Positions 27,997 through 36,410 of a stretch of 64,000 nt of DNA are shown one piece after another. Source of the DNA: Acidimicrobiales bacterium (GTDB taxonomy: Bacteria; Actinomycetota; Acidimicrobiia; Acidimicrobiales; JAUJNH01); NCBI GenBank assembly GCA_030448245.1, contig JAUJNH010000002.1, positions 1-64,000 on the forward strand, given 5' to 3'. Under the pieces are notes generated by a model. It was not told the origin of the DNA. It searched no databases and was given only the letters and a program-made list of their open reading frames with translations. Position numbers and translations under genes: made by a program. How positions within the stretch are numbered: the stretch's first letter is position 1; every line of letters starts with the position of its first letter.

Positions 27997-28304
27997 CGGT
28001 GGCTCCTGTTCGATTCTGCAGCATGGGTGACGGCATCGGCGACGATGTGGGCGATGTGGTCGTCCGAGAGCGAGTAGGCGACCTCGCGTCCCCGGCGCTC
28101 GGTGGCCACGACCTTGGCGCCCCGGAGGACCCGCAGGTGCTGGGAGACCAGCGACTGCGACACACCGAGAGCGTCCACCAGCTCGTGCACGCAGCGGGGG
28201 CCGGTCGAGAGCTCCTGCACGATCGCCAGGCGGTGCTCGCTGGCCAACGCCCGCAACAGGTCCGTAGCGGCGATAAGACCGGCCTGGCCAACGTCGACAG
28301 CCAT
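27993..28304 (-). CDS. ArsR/SmtB-family zinc-responsive repressor
   Basis: The 103-residue winged-helix protein has the recognition helix SQSLVSQHLRVLRGA. Its last helix carries Asp81, His83, His94 and Glu97, the exact spacing of the alpha-5 zinc site of SmtB/CzrA (Asp104, His106, His117, Glu120 in SmtB). It should release DNA when zinc binds. ATG at 28304 directly follows putative operator repeats. As the first gene of arsR-HisRich-zur, it links zinc excess sensing to the zinc-uptake regulator. Confidence 0.92.
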   Translation of the reverse strand: MAVDVGQAGLIAATDLLRALASEHRLAIVQELSTGPRCVHELVDALGVSQSLVSQHLRVLRGAKVVATERRGREVAYSLSDDHIAHIVADAVTHAAESNRSHR

Positions 28305-28306
28305 CT

Positions 28307-28338
28307 ATGCATACGTTAAAACCTGTTCATGCGTACGT
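28307..28338. promoter_or_regulatory. putative ArsR/SmtB operator
   Basis: ATGCATACGT (28307-28316) and ATGCGTACGT (28329-28338) are near-identical, start 22 bases apart (two helical turns), and lie immediately before arsR. The second copy is preceded by TGTTC, part of the TGTTCAT half-sites typical of SmtB operators. Autoregulation is the simple reading. Confidence 0.5.
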
Positions 28339-28397
28339 CAAGACGACCCCGCTCGTGGGAGTCGACTGGGTCCCTGGCAACCCGGCTGCCGAAGAGC

Positions 28398-28434
28398 CGG
28401 CGAACTGATTAGAGTAGGAACCGTTCTTACCAAG
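28398..28434 (-). promoter_or_regulatory. arsR-HisRich-zur promoter with Zur-type box
   Basis: On the minus strand, TTGGTA precedes TAAGAACGGTTCCTA (28415-28429 inverted), a 7-1-7 inverted repeat with six of seven matching arm positions, followed by TACTCT/TAATCA as possible -10. Aligned with the znuA promoter, the -35, operator and -10 fall in the same register. One regulator, most simply Zur, should control both operons. Confidence 0.6.
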
Positions 28435-28633
28435 TGGTAGGAGGGTTGAGGGGGTGGCTGGAGTTTCCGACCGGACCGTGGTGCTCGAAGAGCCACCCGC
28501 CGCAGACGATCACGGTCGACGAGGTGACCGTGCGCATCGACCTGGACACGATTCGGCGGGCCGTTCATCGCCGGCCGGAGGTCCCCACCCGTCACCTCGG
28601 CACCCTCGCCGGCGCGGCGACGTCAGCGGGAGG

Positions 28634-28885
28634 TCAGAGATCGGAGCCGCTGCCGCCGGACCACCACGAAGCCAGCCGGGAGGTGCCCTCACCGGCGGGC
28701 AGCACCGGCGGCCGCCGGCCGATGGCGTCGCGGCGCGCCGTCCTCCTGGTGAAGAGGCAGCCCCGGCACCGGCACGGCCCTGCCGCAAGCATGTGCTCGG
28801 AGCCGGTGCTTGACCCGTCGCCGCCGGCGACGCAGACCTCGACTGCGTCGCGATCCATGTCGTGTTCTCCAAGCTCGGTCTGCAT
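28634..28885 (-). CDS. small Cys/Arg-rich protein
   Basis: The 83-residue frame is supported mainly by an excellent ribosome site (GGAGGT, three bases before the ATG). The product has an acidic start, then a PCRCRGC motif followed by a basic stretch, and no membrane segment. I do not recognise a family; the C-x-C-x-x-C spacing could bind metal. The region 28339-28633 in front of its stop holds only the zinc promoter and no gene I can support. Confidence 0.35.
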   Translation of the reverse strand: MQTELGEHDMDRDAVEVCVAGGDGSSTGSEHMLAAGPCRCRGCLFTRRTARRDAIGRRPPVLPAGEGTSRLASWWSGGSGSDL

Positions 28886-29042
28886 CGCACCTCCACATCG
28901 CTGGATGCTCTGAACGTACGAGCCCGAGGTGACCGCCAGAGGACCCCGAGCGGAACCCCGGTTGAACAGCTCACCAGCGGACGGTGACGTGGGTGCATGT
29001 CCTCCGACTCTTCGGCTGCTGGCTGCGGCCACGCCACCGGCC

Positions 29043-29064
29043 GTTCATCCCCTGTTCGGGCGGG
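29043..29064 (+). promoter_or_regulatory. probable PHO box, 5'-nucleotidase gene
   Basis: GTTCATCCCCT is followed at exactly 11 bases by GTTCGGGCGGG. PhoP of actinobacteria binds tandem 11-base units that start GTTCA. Only two units are visible, ending about 18 bases before the GTG, so the site is weaker than the one before pstS. Confidence 0.4.
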
Positions 29065-29081
29065 TCGGGGAAGGTGAGGGG

Positions 29082-30647
29082 GTGAGCCGATCCTCAACGC
29101 TACGCAGCCTGGCGGCTGTCTTCGCCGTCGCCGCCGCCGGTACGATCGCCCCCGCGGCGGCCGGCGTCACGCCCCGTCCCCCTGACCGGGCCGAGCCGCA
29201 GTCGCAGCGGACCGTCGAGGTGCAGATCCTCGGCCTCAACGAGACCCATGGCCAGCTGACGCCCCTGCGGCGGAACGGCCGCTTGGCCGGCGGAGCCGCC
29301 ACCCTGGCCGCCTACCTCGAACGGGAGGAGGCCGAGAACAGGCGCACCCTGATCCTCGACAGCGGCGACTTCATGCAGGGCCCCGCCATCTCCTCCTACT
29401 TCACGGGTGCACCGACCGTCGAGGTCTTCAACCACATCGGTGTCGATGCCGTCGCCGTCGGCAACCACGAGTTCGACTGGGGCCAGGACATCCTCGACCA
29501 GCGGATCGACCAGGCCGACTTCCCCTTCCTGGCCGCCAACATCGTCGATGCCAGCGGACGGTCCCCTGAGGGCATCGAGCCGTACGTCATCGAGAAGCTC
29601 CAGGGCGTCAAGGTCGGCATCATCGGCCTGGCCAACCCCGACACCAAGAGCGTGACCCTCCCCGCCGCCACGGAAGGGCTCACCTTCCTCGACGTCGGCG
29701 CATCGGCGGAGGCGGCCAACGCCGCCGCCGCCGAGCTCGTGTCCCAGGGCGTGGAGACGATCGTGGTCCTGGCCCACCAGGGCCTCGAGACGGCGACCAC
29801 AGGTCCGCTCGCCGCCATCGTCGCCCGTCTCGATGCCGAGATCGACCTTGTCCTAGGAGGCCACATCCCGCTCGAGTTCGACACCGTCATCAACGGGATC
29901 CCGGTGGTGCAGCCGTTCGGCAACACCCGGGGCTACGCCGACGTGACGCTCACCGTCGACCGGGCGACGAAGGACGTCGTAAGCGTGGTCACCGAGCTGG
30001 ACCCCACCTATGTCGACGAGATCATCCCCGATCCCGAGGTGCAAGCCATCGTGGACCGGTACCAGGCCGTGCTGAAGGAGGCGCTCGGCGCCGTCGTGGG
30101 CCGGGCCACCACCTCGATCGTCCGGAACCGGACCGGCGAGTCCGAGATGGGGAACTTCGTCACCGACTCGATGCGGTCCTACCTGCCGGAGATCGACGTC
30201 GCCATCACCAACGCCGGCGGCCTGCGCGCTGACATCGATGCCGGACCGATCACCCTCGAGGAGATCTACGCCGTGCTGCCGTTCAACAACACCCTGGTGC
30301 TGATGGACCTCACCGGCGCCCAGCTCCGGCAGGTGCTCGAGGAGGGCGCAGCGAGCCAGTACGGCACGGTGCAGGTCTCGGGCGTCACCTGGTCGTTCAA
30401 TCCGACACGACCGTTCGGCTCGCGCGTGACCTCGGTCACCGTGAACGGCGCGCCACTCGACCCCACGGGCACCTACCGGGTCGCCACCAACAACTTCATG
30501 GCCACCGGCGGCGACAGGTTCACCACGCTCACCCAGGGCACCTCGGTCGTCGACACCGGAGTGAACCTCGTCGACACCGTGGTCCGCTACCTCAACGCCA
30601 GCTCGCCCGTCGATCCCCAGGTCGAGGGCCGCCTGGTCCTGGGGTAG
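29082..30647 (+). CDS. exported 5'-nucleotidase/metallophosphatase family protein
   Basis: The 521-residue protein has a signal peptide, a calcineurin-like domain (NETHGQL, DSGDFMQG, VGNHEFDWG, AHQG, GGHIPLEFD) and a 5'-nucleotidase C-terminal domain from about residue 330 (NAGGLRADI, LPFNNTLVLMDLTG). It would strip phosphate from nucleotides outside the cell. Two metal-site residues are unusual: the D-x-H motif reads E-T-H, and the G-G-H-x-H motif reads G-G-H-I-P. Start GTG with GGGGAAGG upstream. It opens the phosphate locus. Confidence 0.88.
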   Translation: MSRSSTLRSLAAVFAVAAAGTIAPAAAGVTPRPPDRAEPQSQRTVEVQILGLNETHGQLTPLRRNGRLAGGAATLAAYLEREEAENRRTLILDSGDFMQGPAISSYFTGAPTVEVFNHIGVDAVAVGNHEFDWGQDILDQRIDQADFPFLAANIVDASGRSPEGIEPYVIEKLQGVKVGIIGLANPDTKSVTLPAATEGLTFLDVGASAEAANAAAAELVSQGVETIVVLAHQGLETATTGPLAAIVARLDAEIDLVLGGHIPLEFDTVINGIPVVQPFGNTRGYADVTLTVDRATKDVVSVVTELDPTYVDEIIPDPEVQAIVDRYQAVLKEALGAVVGRATTSIVRNRTGESEMGNFVTDSMRSYLPEIDVAITNAGGLRADIDAGPITLEEIYAVLPFNNTLVLMDLTGAQLRQVLEEGAASQYGTVQVSGVTWSFNPTRPFGSRVTSVTVNGAPLDPTGTYRVATNNFMATGGDRFTTLTQGTSVVDTGVNLVDTVVRYLNASSPVDPQVEGRLVLG

Positions 30648-30704
30648 CTGCCCGGCCTGGGCACGGCCCGGGGTGGACCGCTCCCGACTTCTGCCCCTCC
30701 AAGG

Positions 30705-31125
30705 TCACGTCGGCTTGAGCAGGACCTGCCGGAGCCCGTCCAAGGTGTCGGCTCGGACGCCGACTCCCGTCAGGTAGCCCTCGACCGAGCCGTACCGTGC
30801 CGTGAGGGCCTGCAGGAACCTGTGCATCGCCTCTGGGGGGCACGACAGGAGGGCCTTGGGCTGGCGTGACATCTCCTCGGACAGGTCCGGCCTTGTGAGG
30901 TTCAGCCAGGCCACGAGCCGCTCCACCGCCGAGGCATTGAGGTGGTAGTCGGCGGCGACCACCTCGTCGTCCACCCCGAGCACAGACAGCATGAGGGCTG
31001 CCAGCACCCCTGTCCGGTCCTTGCCCGCCGAGCAGTGGAAGACGGCGGGCAGCCTCGCCGGTGACCCGAGGACGGCGAACGAGGCGGCGATCGCCGCCGC
31101 GCCTTCCGTTCAGCATCTGGAGCTA
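30705..31125 (-). pseudogene. tyrosine/dual-specificity phosphatase, 5'-truncated
   Basis: The leftward frame carries FHCSAGKDRTGVLAALMLSV, the CX5R phosphatase loop, and the whole C-terminal part of the family (EEMSRQPKALLSCPPEAMHRF). It is clearly paralogous to the intact gene at 40039-40788. The N-terminal half with the FNVRDVGGY motif is missing; a one-base shift occurs near 31100, and the sequence ends a few bases before the inverted repeat of an IS element. The IS insertion or a later deletion destroyed it. Confidence 0.8.
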
Positions 31126-31200
31126 GTGGTCCTAGGAGAGCGCTGAAGTAGTCGTCGAGGGTCCACCACCGCGGGGGCTGCCGGGTTCGAGACTTCGGGT

Positions 31201-32127
31201 GTGGCGTTGGGTGTGGGTTCGGTGCAGGCGCGGTTCGAGGATCCTCGGGTGTTGTTGGGTGACCGGTTGCGGGGGTGTACCGGTTGTTGGCGGAGGAGGG
31301 TGAGCGGTTGTTCCCTCACGGCTACTTCGCTGATCTGTACAAGGAGTCGGTTCGGGGGCGGTCGACGGTGCCGGCGGGTGGTGGCGACGGTGATGGTGCT
31401 CCAGTCGCTTGAGGGGTTGTCGGACCGGGAGGCGTGTGACCGGCTGGAGCGGGATCTGGCTTGGCAGGCGGCGGCGGGGGTTGACGCTGGGTGTGTGGCG
31501 TTCCATCCGACGGTGCTGGTCGGTCAGCGGAACCGGCTGCGGGGTTCGCAGCGGCCGAAGCGGTTCTTGGAGGACACCAAGGTGGTGGCTCACCAGGCGG
31601 GGGTGATGGGCAACCGGGTGCGGGTGTTGGACTCGACGCATAGGCCGAGTCGCCCACGCCGCTGTCATCAACCTGGCCCGCCTGGCGACTCTCCACGTTG
31701 CCTTCACCGACGGTCGTTGGACAACGTGCCGATCCGGTTCTCGGCCGACGGGTCGGGGCGGGCCGAGTTCGGGTTCCGCTGCAAGATCAAGCCAGTGCAC
31801 CACGGCCGTGTCGGGACGGACCATCACCGTGCACCGCCGCGAGGACATCCTGCAACGCAAGAAGCGGGAGCAGGCCCGCAGTGGCAAGCCGCCTACCGAG
31901 GCGACCGGCCGAAGGTGGAACGCAAGATCGCCCACTTCATGCGGGTCATGGGCGGCCGCGCAGCCCGCACCCGAGGGCGAGAACGTGTCCAGACCGACGC
32001 CGTCACCCGCGCCGCTGTCATCAACCTGGCCCGCCTGGCGACTCTCCACGTTGCCTTCACCGACGGTCGTTGGACAACAGCAACGGCATGACCGCGACGC
32101 CGGGGAAGAACCGATCCTGAACGCTGG
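31201..32127 (+). pseudogene. IS1182-family transposase, multiply frameshifted
   Basis: Rightward frames give RLFPHGYFADLYKE, then VVATVMVLQSLEGLSDREAC and VLDST (first catalytic Asp region), FGFRCKIK, and the C-terminal KVERKIAHFMRVMGGRAART with AAVINLARLATLHV, all typical of IS1182 DDE transposases. Several frame changes and an internal 68-base duplication make it non-functional. Confidence 0.78.
31658..31725 (+). repeat. 68-base direct repeat, copy 1 (copy 2 at 32011-32078)
   Basis: The stretch from GCCGCTGTCATCAACCTGG to TTGGACAAC is identical at 31658-31725 and 32011-32078. Copy 2 is in the native position, encoding the transposase C-terminus; copy 1 interrupts the catalytic domain after the first Asp motif. 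It is therefore an internal duplication, or a template switch during assembly. Confidence 0.88.
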
Positions 32128-32449
32128 ACAGCGCCCCGAGGTCCCCGGCCAGGGACGCTCAAGACAGCCGGACAGCCACCTCCAAAACAGTGACCACAAC
32201 AGGCCCACTGGCCACACCACGCCGACGGCCCCTACTTCAGCGGCCTCCTAGTAGAGGAACTCGACCGAATCGAGGTCCGTTGAGGCGCCTTCACAGCCGA
32301 TGTGGCGCGGCCGCTGAGGTAGCGGCCGGTGCGTTCAGGGCCGACGGCTTGAACCTGAGACGAAACCGGCAGCGGATCCGCCCGAACGAAGCAACAGTTT
32401 CCCCGGGCGCCACCCTGCCGTCCCCGGAGGGTCATCTTCAACGGCTGAG

Positions 32450-33436
32450 ATGCACCTCATGCGACACCGCTCCCGCAGGCTCGTCCTGGCTCTTTCACTC
32501 ATCACTGCGGCCACCTCCGTCTCGGCCGCCGCGCCCGTCGCCGCCGGCGGCGGGAACACCGGGAACCGGTCCGCGAAGCCCATGACCATCGCGGTCATCG
32601 GCGACGTGCCCTACGGCACCGCCCAAGAAGCAACCTTCGGTGAGCTGATCGGCGCGGTCAACCAGGACCCGAAGGTCCGGCTCGTCACCCACGTCGGTGA
32701 CATCAAGAGCGGCAGCACGACCTGCACCGACGAGCGCTTCACCGCCGTCCGGACCGCCTTCGACACCTTCCAGGATCCGGTCGTTTACACCCCCGGTGAC
32801 AACGAGTGGACCGACTGCCACCGGCCCAACAACGGCAGCTACGACCCGCTCGAGCGCCTCGACACGATCCGCTCGACGTTCTTCGCTGAGCCCGGATCTG
32901 CGCTGGGTCACCGCCCCAAGCGCTTGGAGTTCCAGCCTTCACTGGTCGAGAACGTCCGCTGGATCGAGTCGCGCGTCGCCTTTGCCACGCTCCACGTGAT
33001 CGGCAGCAACAATGGCCTCGCCCCCTGGACGGGGATCGGATTCACTGCCCCCACCCCGGAGCAGACGGCCGAGGTCGATGCCCGCGTGGCTGCGACGCTG
33101 GACTGGATCGACTCCACCTTCGACGCCGCCGAGGACGCCGGCCTGCTGGGAGTGGCGCTCGCCATGCAGGCGGACACCTGGGATCCGGTGCCCAGGAGTG
33201 GGCAGCAGGCCATCGTGGATCGCATCGCGGCTCGAACGGCGGCCTTCGACGGTCAGGTGCTGCTGCTCCAGGGGGACTCGCACGAGTACGTCGCCGACAA
33301 CCCCCTCGGCCTGCCCAACTTCACCCGGATCGTCGTACACGGCGAGACGCTCCCGTTCGAGTACCTCCGCCTCACCATCGATCCCAGGGACGCGGCGCTG
33401 TTCAGCTGGGAGCGCGTCCGGCTGCCCCAGCCGTAG
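32450..33436 (+). CDS. exported calcineurin-like metallophosphatase
   Basis: The 328-residue product has a signal peptide (RLVLALSLITAATSVSAAAP) and calcineurin-like motifs: GDVPYG, HVGDIKSG, TPGDNEWTD and a late LLLQGDSHEY. The GNHE box of classic members is replaced by GDNEW, typical of a secreted subgroup of unknown substrate. The ATG has no strong ribosome site. 32252-32449, between the IS end and this gene, shows nothing recognisable. It belongs to the phosphate-scavenging set. Confidence 0.82.
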   Translation: MHLMRHRSRRLVLALSLITAATSVSAAAPVAAGGGNTGNRSAKPMTIAVIGDVPYGTAQEATFGELIGAVNQDPKVRLVTHVGDIKSGSTTCTDERFTAVRTAFDTFQDPVVYTPGDNEWTDCHRPNNGSYDPLERLDTIRSTFFAEPGSALGHRPKRLEFQPSLVENVRWIESRVAFATLHVIGSNNGLAPWTGIGFTAPTPEQTAEVDARVAATLDWIDSTFDAAEDAGLLGVALAMQADTWDPVPRSGQQAIVDRIAARTAAFDGQVLLLQGDSHEYVADNPLGLPNFTRIVVHGETLPFEYLRLTIDPRDAALFSWERVRLPQP

Positions 33437-34654
33437 GGCGTTCCCGGTAGCGCCACCTGCCCTGCGCGGCTCGGTCTCCTCGATTTTCACGGGCCGGTCG
33501 CCCCGGGAACGGGCCCTTGCTGCGGGCGTTCAGATCGCCCTCCTTGGCCGCTGCACCGTCGAGGAGCCACCGCTCCTGGGTGTCGCCGGTCAGCGTGCGC
33601 GCCGGGTCGAGCCGGTCCGTGCACCCGATCCTGGTCCCGTCACCGCAGGCCTGGTCGTCGCGGTACTGCCGCGTGTCGAGGACGTGGAACGTTGCCAGCG
33701 ACCCCCAGCCCAGCCGGCGGTAGAGCTGCATGTCGATGCCGCTCGGGAGCGATGACCGCCGCAGCGGCATGTTCTCCCAGTAGGCCTGGAGCGCCGCCGC
33801 CCGCCGGGCCAGGAAGGCCTCCCTCGTCTGCCCGTCGTTCTCGGGGATCTCGTCGGCCCAGTTGTTGTCGACCTCGTGGTCGTCCCACGTGACGATCCAG
33901 GGGGCGGAGGCGTGCGCGGCCTGCAGGTCGGGATCGGTGCGGTACTGGGCGTGGCGGGTCCGGTAGTCGGCAAGGGTGAAGATGTGGCCGTTGGCGAAGC
34001 TCCGCACGTTGCCGGTGGGCGACCTGTACTCCAACGGTGCGTACTCGTAGATGTAGTCGCCGAGGTGGACGATGGGTCGAGATCCTCCTCGGCCATGTGG
34101 CGGTAGGCGGTGAAGTAGCCGTGCTCCCACATGCTGCAGGAGGCGAAGCCCATGCGCAGCGGCGCGGCCGAACCGGGCGCAGGTGCCGTGCGGGTCCTGC
34201 CGGCGGAGCTGATCTCGTTCGCGGCGCGGAACCGGTAGAAGTACTCCCGTCCAGGCGCCAGACCGGTGATCTCGGCGTGCACCGAGTGGCCTGTCTCCGG
34301 CCTCGACACCTCGTTGCCTCGCCGGAGCACCCGGGAGAACCGTTCGTCCTCGGCCACCTCCCAGCGCACCGGCACAGCCCGAGCGGGCATGCCGCCGCTG
34401 CCGTCCGGCGCCAGCGGATCCGTGGCCAGCCGGGTCCACAAGACGAAGCCGTCAGGCTCCGGCTCACCAGAGGCCACGCCCAGGCTGAACGGTGAGGAGG
34501 GGAACGGGCCGCCACCCGTCGCGGCGCGGCGGTTTCGCCTCGGCACCCTCCCGGTGGCGGCCGATGCGACTCCAAGCCCGGCCATCCCGACGAACGACCG
34601 CCTGCTGATCTCGGTTGTCACGCGGGGGCCTCCTTGATCCTCGTCCTCGTTCAT
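33402..34654 (-). pseudogene. phoD: alkaline phosphatase PhoD, frameshifted and C-terminally truncated
   Basis: The product starts with a Tat signal ([12 protein letters not shown]) and continues with PhoD sequence ([21 protein letters not shown], then [22 protein letters not shown]). There the frame breaks: HLGDYIYEY and [17 protein letters not shown] lie in another frame, and one lost C in the CCC run near 34078 explains it. After ERWLLDG the family's last 150 or so residues, including C-terminal metal ligands, are absent. The ATG has AGGAG upstream. PhoD hydrolyses phosphomono- and diesters. As read, this copy is inactive. Confidence 0.85.
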
Positions 34655-34990
34655 CGCTCTCGGCTCCTCTCGAACGGTGCTCTGGACGCTACGAAGCCGA
34701 GTTGACGCATCCCTGAGCAGCAATCGACGGGGAAGTGAACAGCGCGGGAATCTGTGGGCGGACATCGCTGGAACCCTGCGGCCACCTCCTCGCCTCCTCG
34801 TCAACCCGGTGAACGGCTCGGCCGTTGCGCTCCATCCGCAGGTACTCTCGGTGCGCCGCATCCTGAGGTCTGCCGCCTCGACCTGCGGGCACCTGCGTTC
34901 TGAAGATCTCTGCTTCGTGTGGCCTGGCCGAGGCGTGGCCTCAACGGGATCCGATGGCGATGTTCAGCCCGGTGCCGATCAACCGAGTTC
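34655..34990. other. intergenic, upstream of phoD and the CYTH-CHAD remnant
   Basis: No gene is visible. On the minus strand a single GTTCACT unit at about 34733 precedes loosely similar 11-base stretches, which may be a decayed PHO box for phoD. I see no other repeat or terminator. Confidence 0.25.
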
Positions 34991-36197
34991 TTGGACGTTA
35001 CGATCTTCACCTCCGACACCCTCGCTCTCTCCGACCTTCTCGCCGTCCTCGCCGGTGCAGGCTTCTCGGTCACGCCCGGGCAGATGGTGCGGCGGACGGT
35101 GCTGGACACCTTCGACGGCCGACTCTCGACGGCCGGGCTGCGCCTCGAGCTGCGGGAACAGGCCGGCTACGAGCTGGTCCTCTCCGGGAAGGCATCAGCG
35201 CCTGCGCAAGTCGCACGGCCGGCGTCCCTCGCCACGCCACCGACATCCCCGCGGGTCCGTTCCGAGCCCGGATGGCAGAAATCCTCGTCGTACGGGCTCT
35301 CGTGCCGACCCTCACCTTCACTGCATGGGAAGCGACGGCAAGGAGGCGGGATCGGGCCGGGAAGGCAAGGGTCGTGGTCCGCCTCAACGGATCAGGTGAC
35401 GGTGGAGGGTCGCGAGCCGATCCCCATCGGGCCGCGGGTCGAGGTCGAGGAGATGACGGGCTACGCCCGAGACGCGGAAAAGGCGCGCGACCTGCTCCGC
35501 ACGTTCGGGCTGCAGCGCTCGGATGACGACCTGGTCGGGGTTGCGGCGGCGGCAGCCGGAGCCGGCATCGGCGGCTTCCGCATCTCGCCCACCGTCCCCC
35601 TCCAGCGCGGTGAGCCCGCGCTGGAAGGCTTCCGTCGCCTGTTCGCCAACCTGGCCCGAGACGGTGGATGCCACCTGGCAGGGAACGGTTGACGACATCG
35701 ACCCTGAGTTCCTCCACGATCTCCGCGTGGCTGTGCGCCGCACCCGTTCAGTGCTGGCTCAGGGGAAGGGGGTGCTCCCGGCCGTGGCGCGGCGCAGCTA
35801 CCAGGAGGGGTTCGGCTGCTTGGGCTCGGTCACAGGGAGGCCTCGGGACCTTGACGTGTACATGATCGAGTGGGACGGCTACGTGACGCCCCTCGGGCCC
35901 GAGGTGTCGGCAGCGCTGGCACCGGTGCACGACCACATCGCCCGCCAGCGCGAGGAGGCGCACGCCACCATGGCCGCCGCCCTCCGGTCCGACCGTTACT
36001 GGCAGCTCATGAGCGGCTGGCAAGCGTGGTTGCACGGGCCGGTGCCGGACGCTGGCGGCCCGGAGGCGGAGGCCCCGGTCGAGCGCATGGGCATCGAGAA
36101 GGCCCCCGTCGCCACCTCCGCCCCGAGAGCGTCAGCCGCCCTCGCCTACCGCGACCTGTGGGCAGAGATCGCCGGACGGCTCTGGCCCAGCCGCTGA
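34991..36197 (+). pseudogene. CYTH-CHAD domain protein, multiply frameshifted
   Basis: The N-terminal part reads RRTVLDTFDGRLSTAGLRLE (CYTH triphosphate-tunnel domain); the next piece, ATDIPAGPFRARMAEILVVR, is in a second frame; VTVEGREPIPIGPRVEVEE in the first again; and the CHAD part (DIDPEFLHDLRVAVRRTRSV, then RPRDLDVYMIEWDGY) in a third. The C-terminal half of CHAD is missing. CYTH and CHAD bind polyphosphate or triphosphate, fitting a phosphate locus, but this copy cannot give one protein as it stands. A TTG at 34991 could have been the start. Confidence 0.8.
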
Positions 36198-36410
36198 CCT
36201 ACCGACGGCCGGTCGAATCAGACGTCATTCAACGCATTGCGGCCGGCGCCCACGCCGATCGCCGACGCTTGCCGGGCGACGGAGGTGCTCTTGGCCGCCA
36301 GCTCGGTGACGAGGTGGCCTCGCGAGGCATCAAGACGAATGCTGCACCCGCCCCTCCACGCGGGATGGGCAGGCAGCACGGAGTTCACCCAAAGGCCAGG
36401 CGGATTCCGC

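Larger units (their letters stand above)
31132..32251 (+). mobile_element. IS1182-like insertion sequence, degraded
   Basis: Twenty-base inverted ends match at 18 positions: CTAGGAGAGCGCTGAAGTAG at 31132-31151 and its complement at 32232-32251. Both outer tips read CTAG, perhaps the target. The 1120-base length is below a complete IS1182 element, and the transposase inside is broken, so it is not autonomous. It separates the truncated phosphatase from the metallophosphatase gene. Confidence 0.8.

Noticed and set aside
27700-28312. Extending the Fur-family gene to an ATG near 28312.
   Set aside because: This would make it overlap the full His-rich and ArsR genes in another frame; the extra residues are Arg/Pro-rich shadow sequence, and the remaining 154 residues already match normal Fur length.
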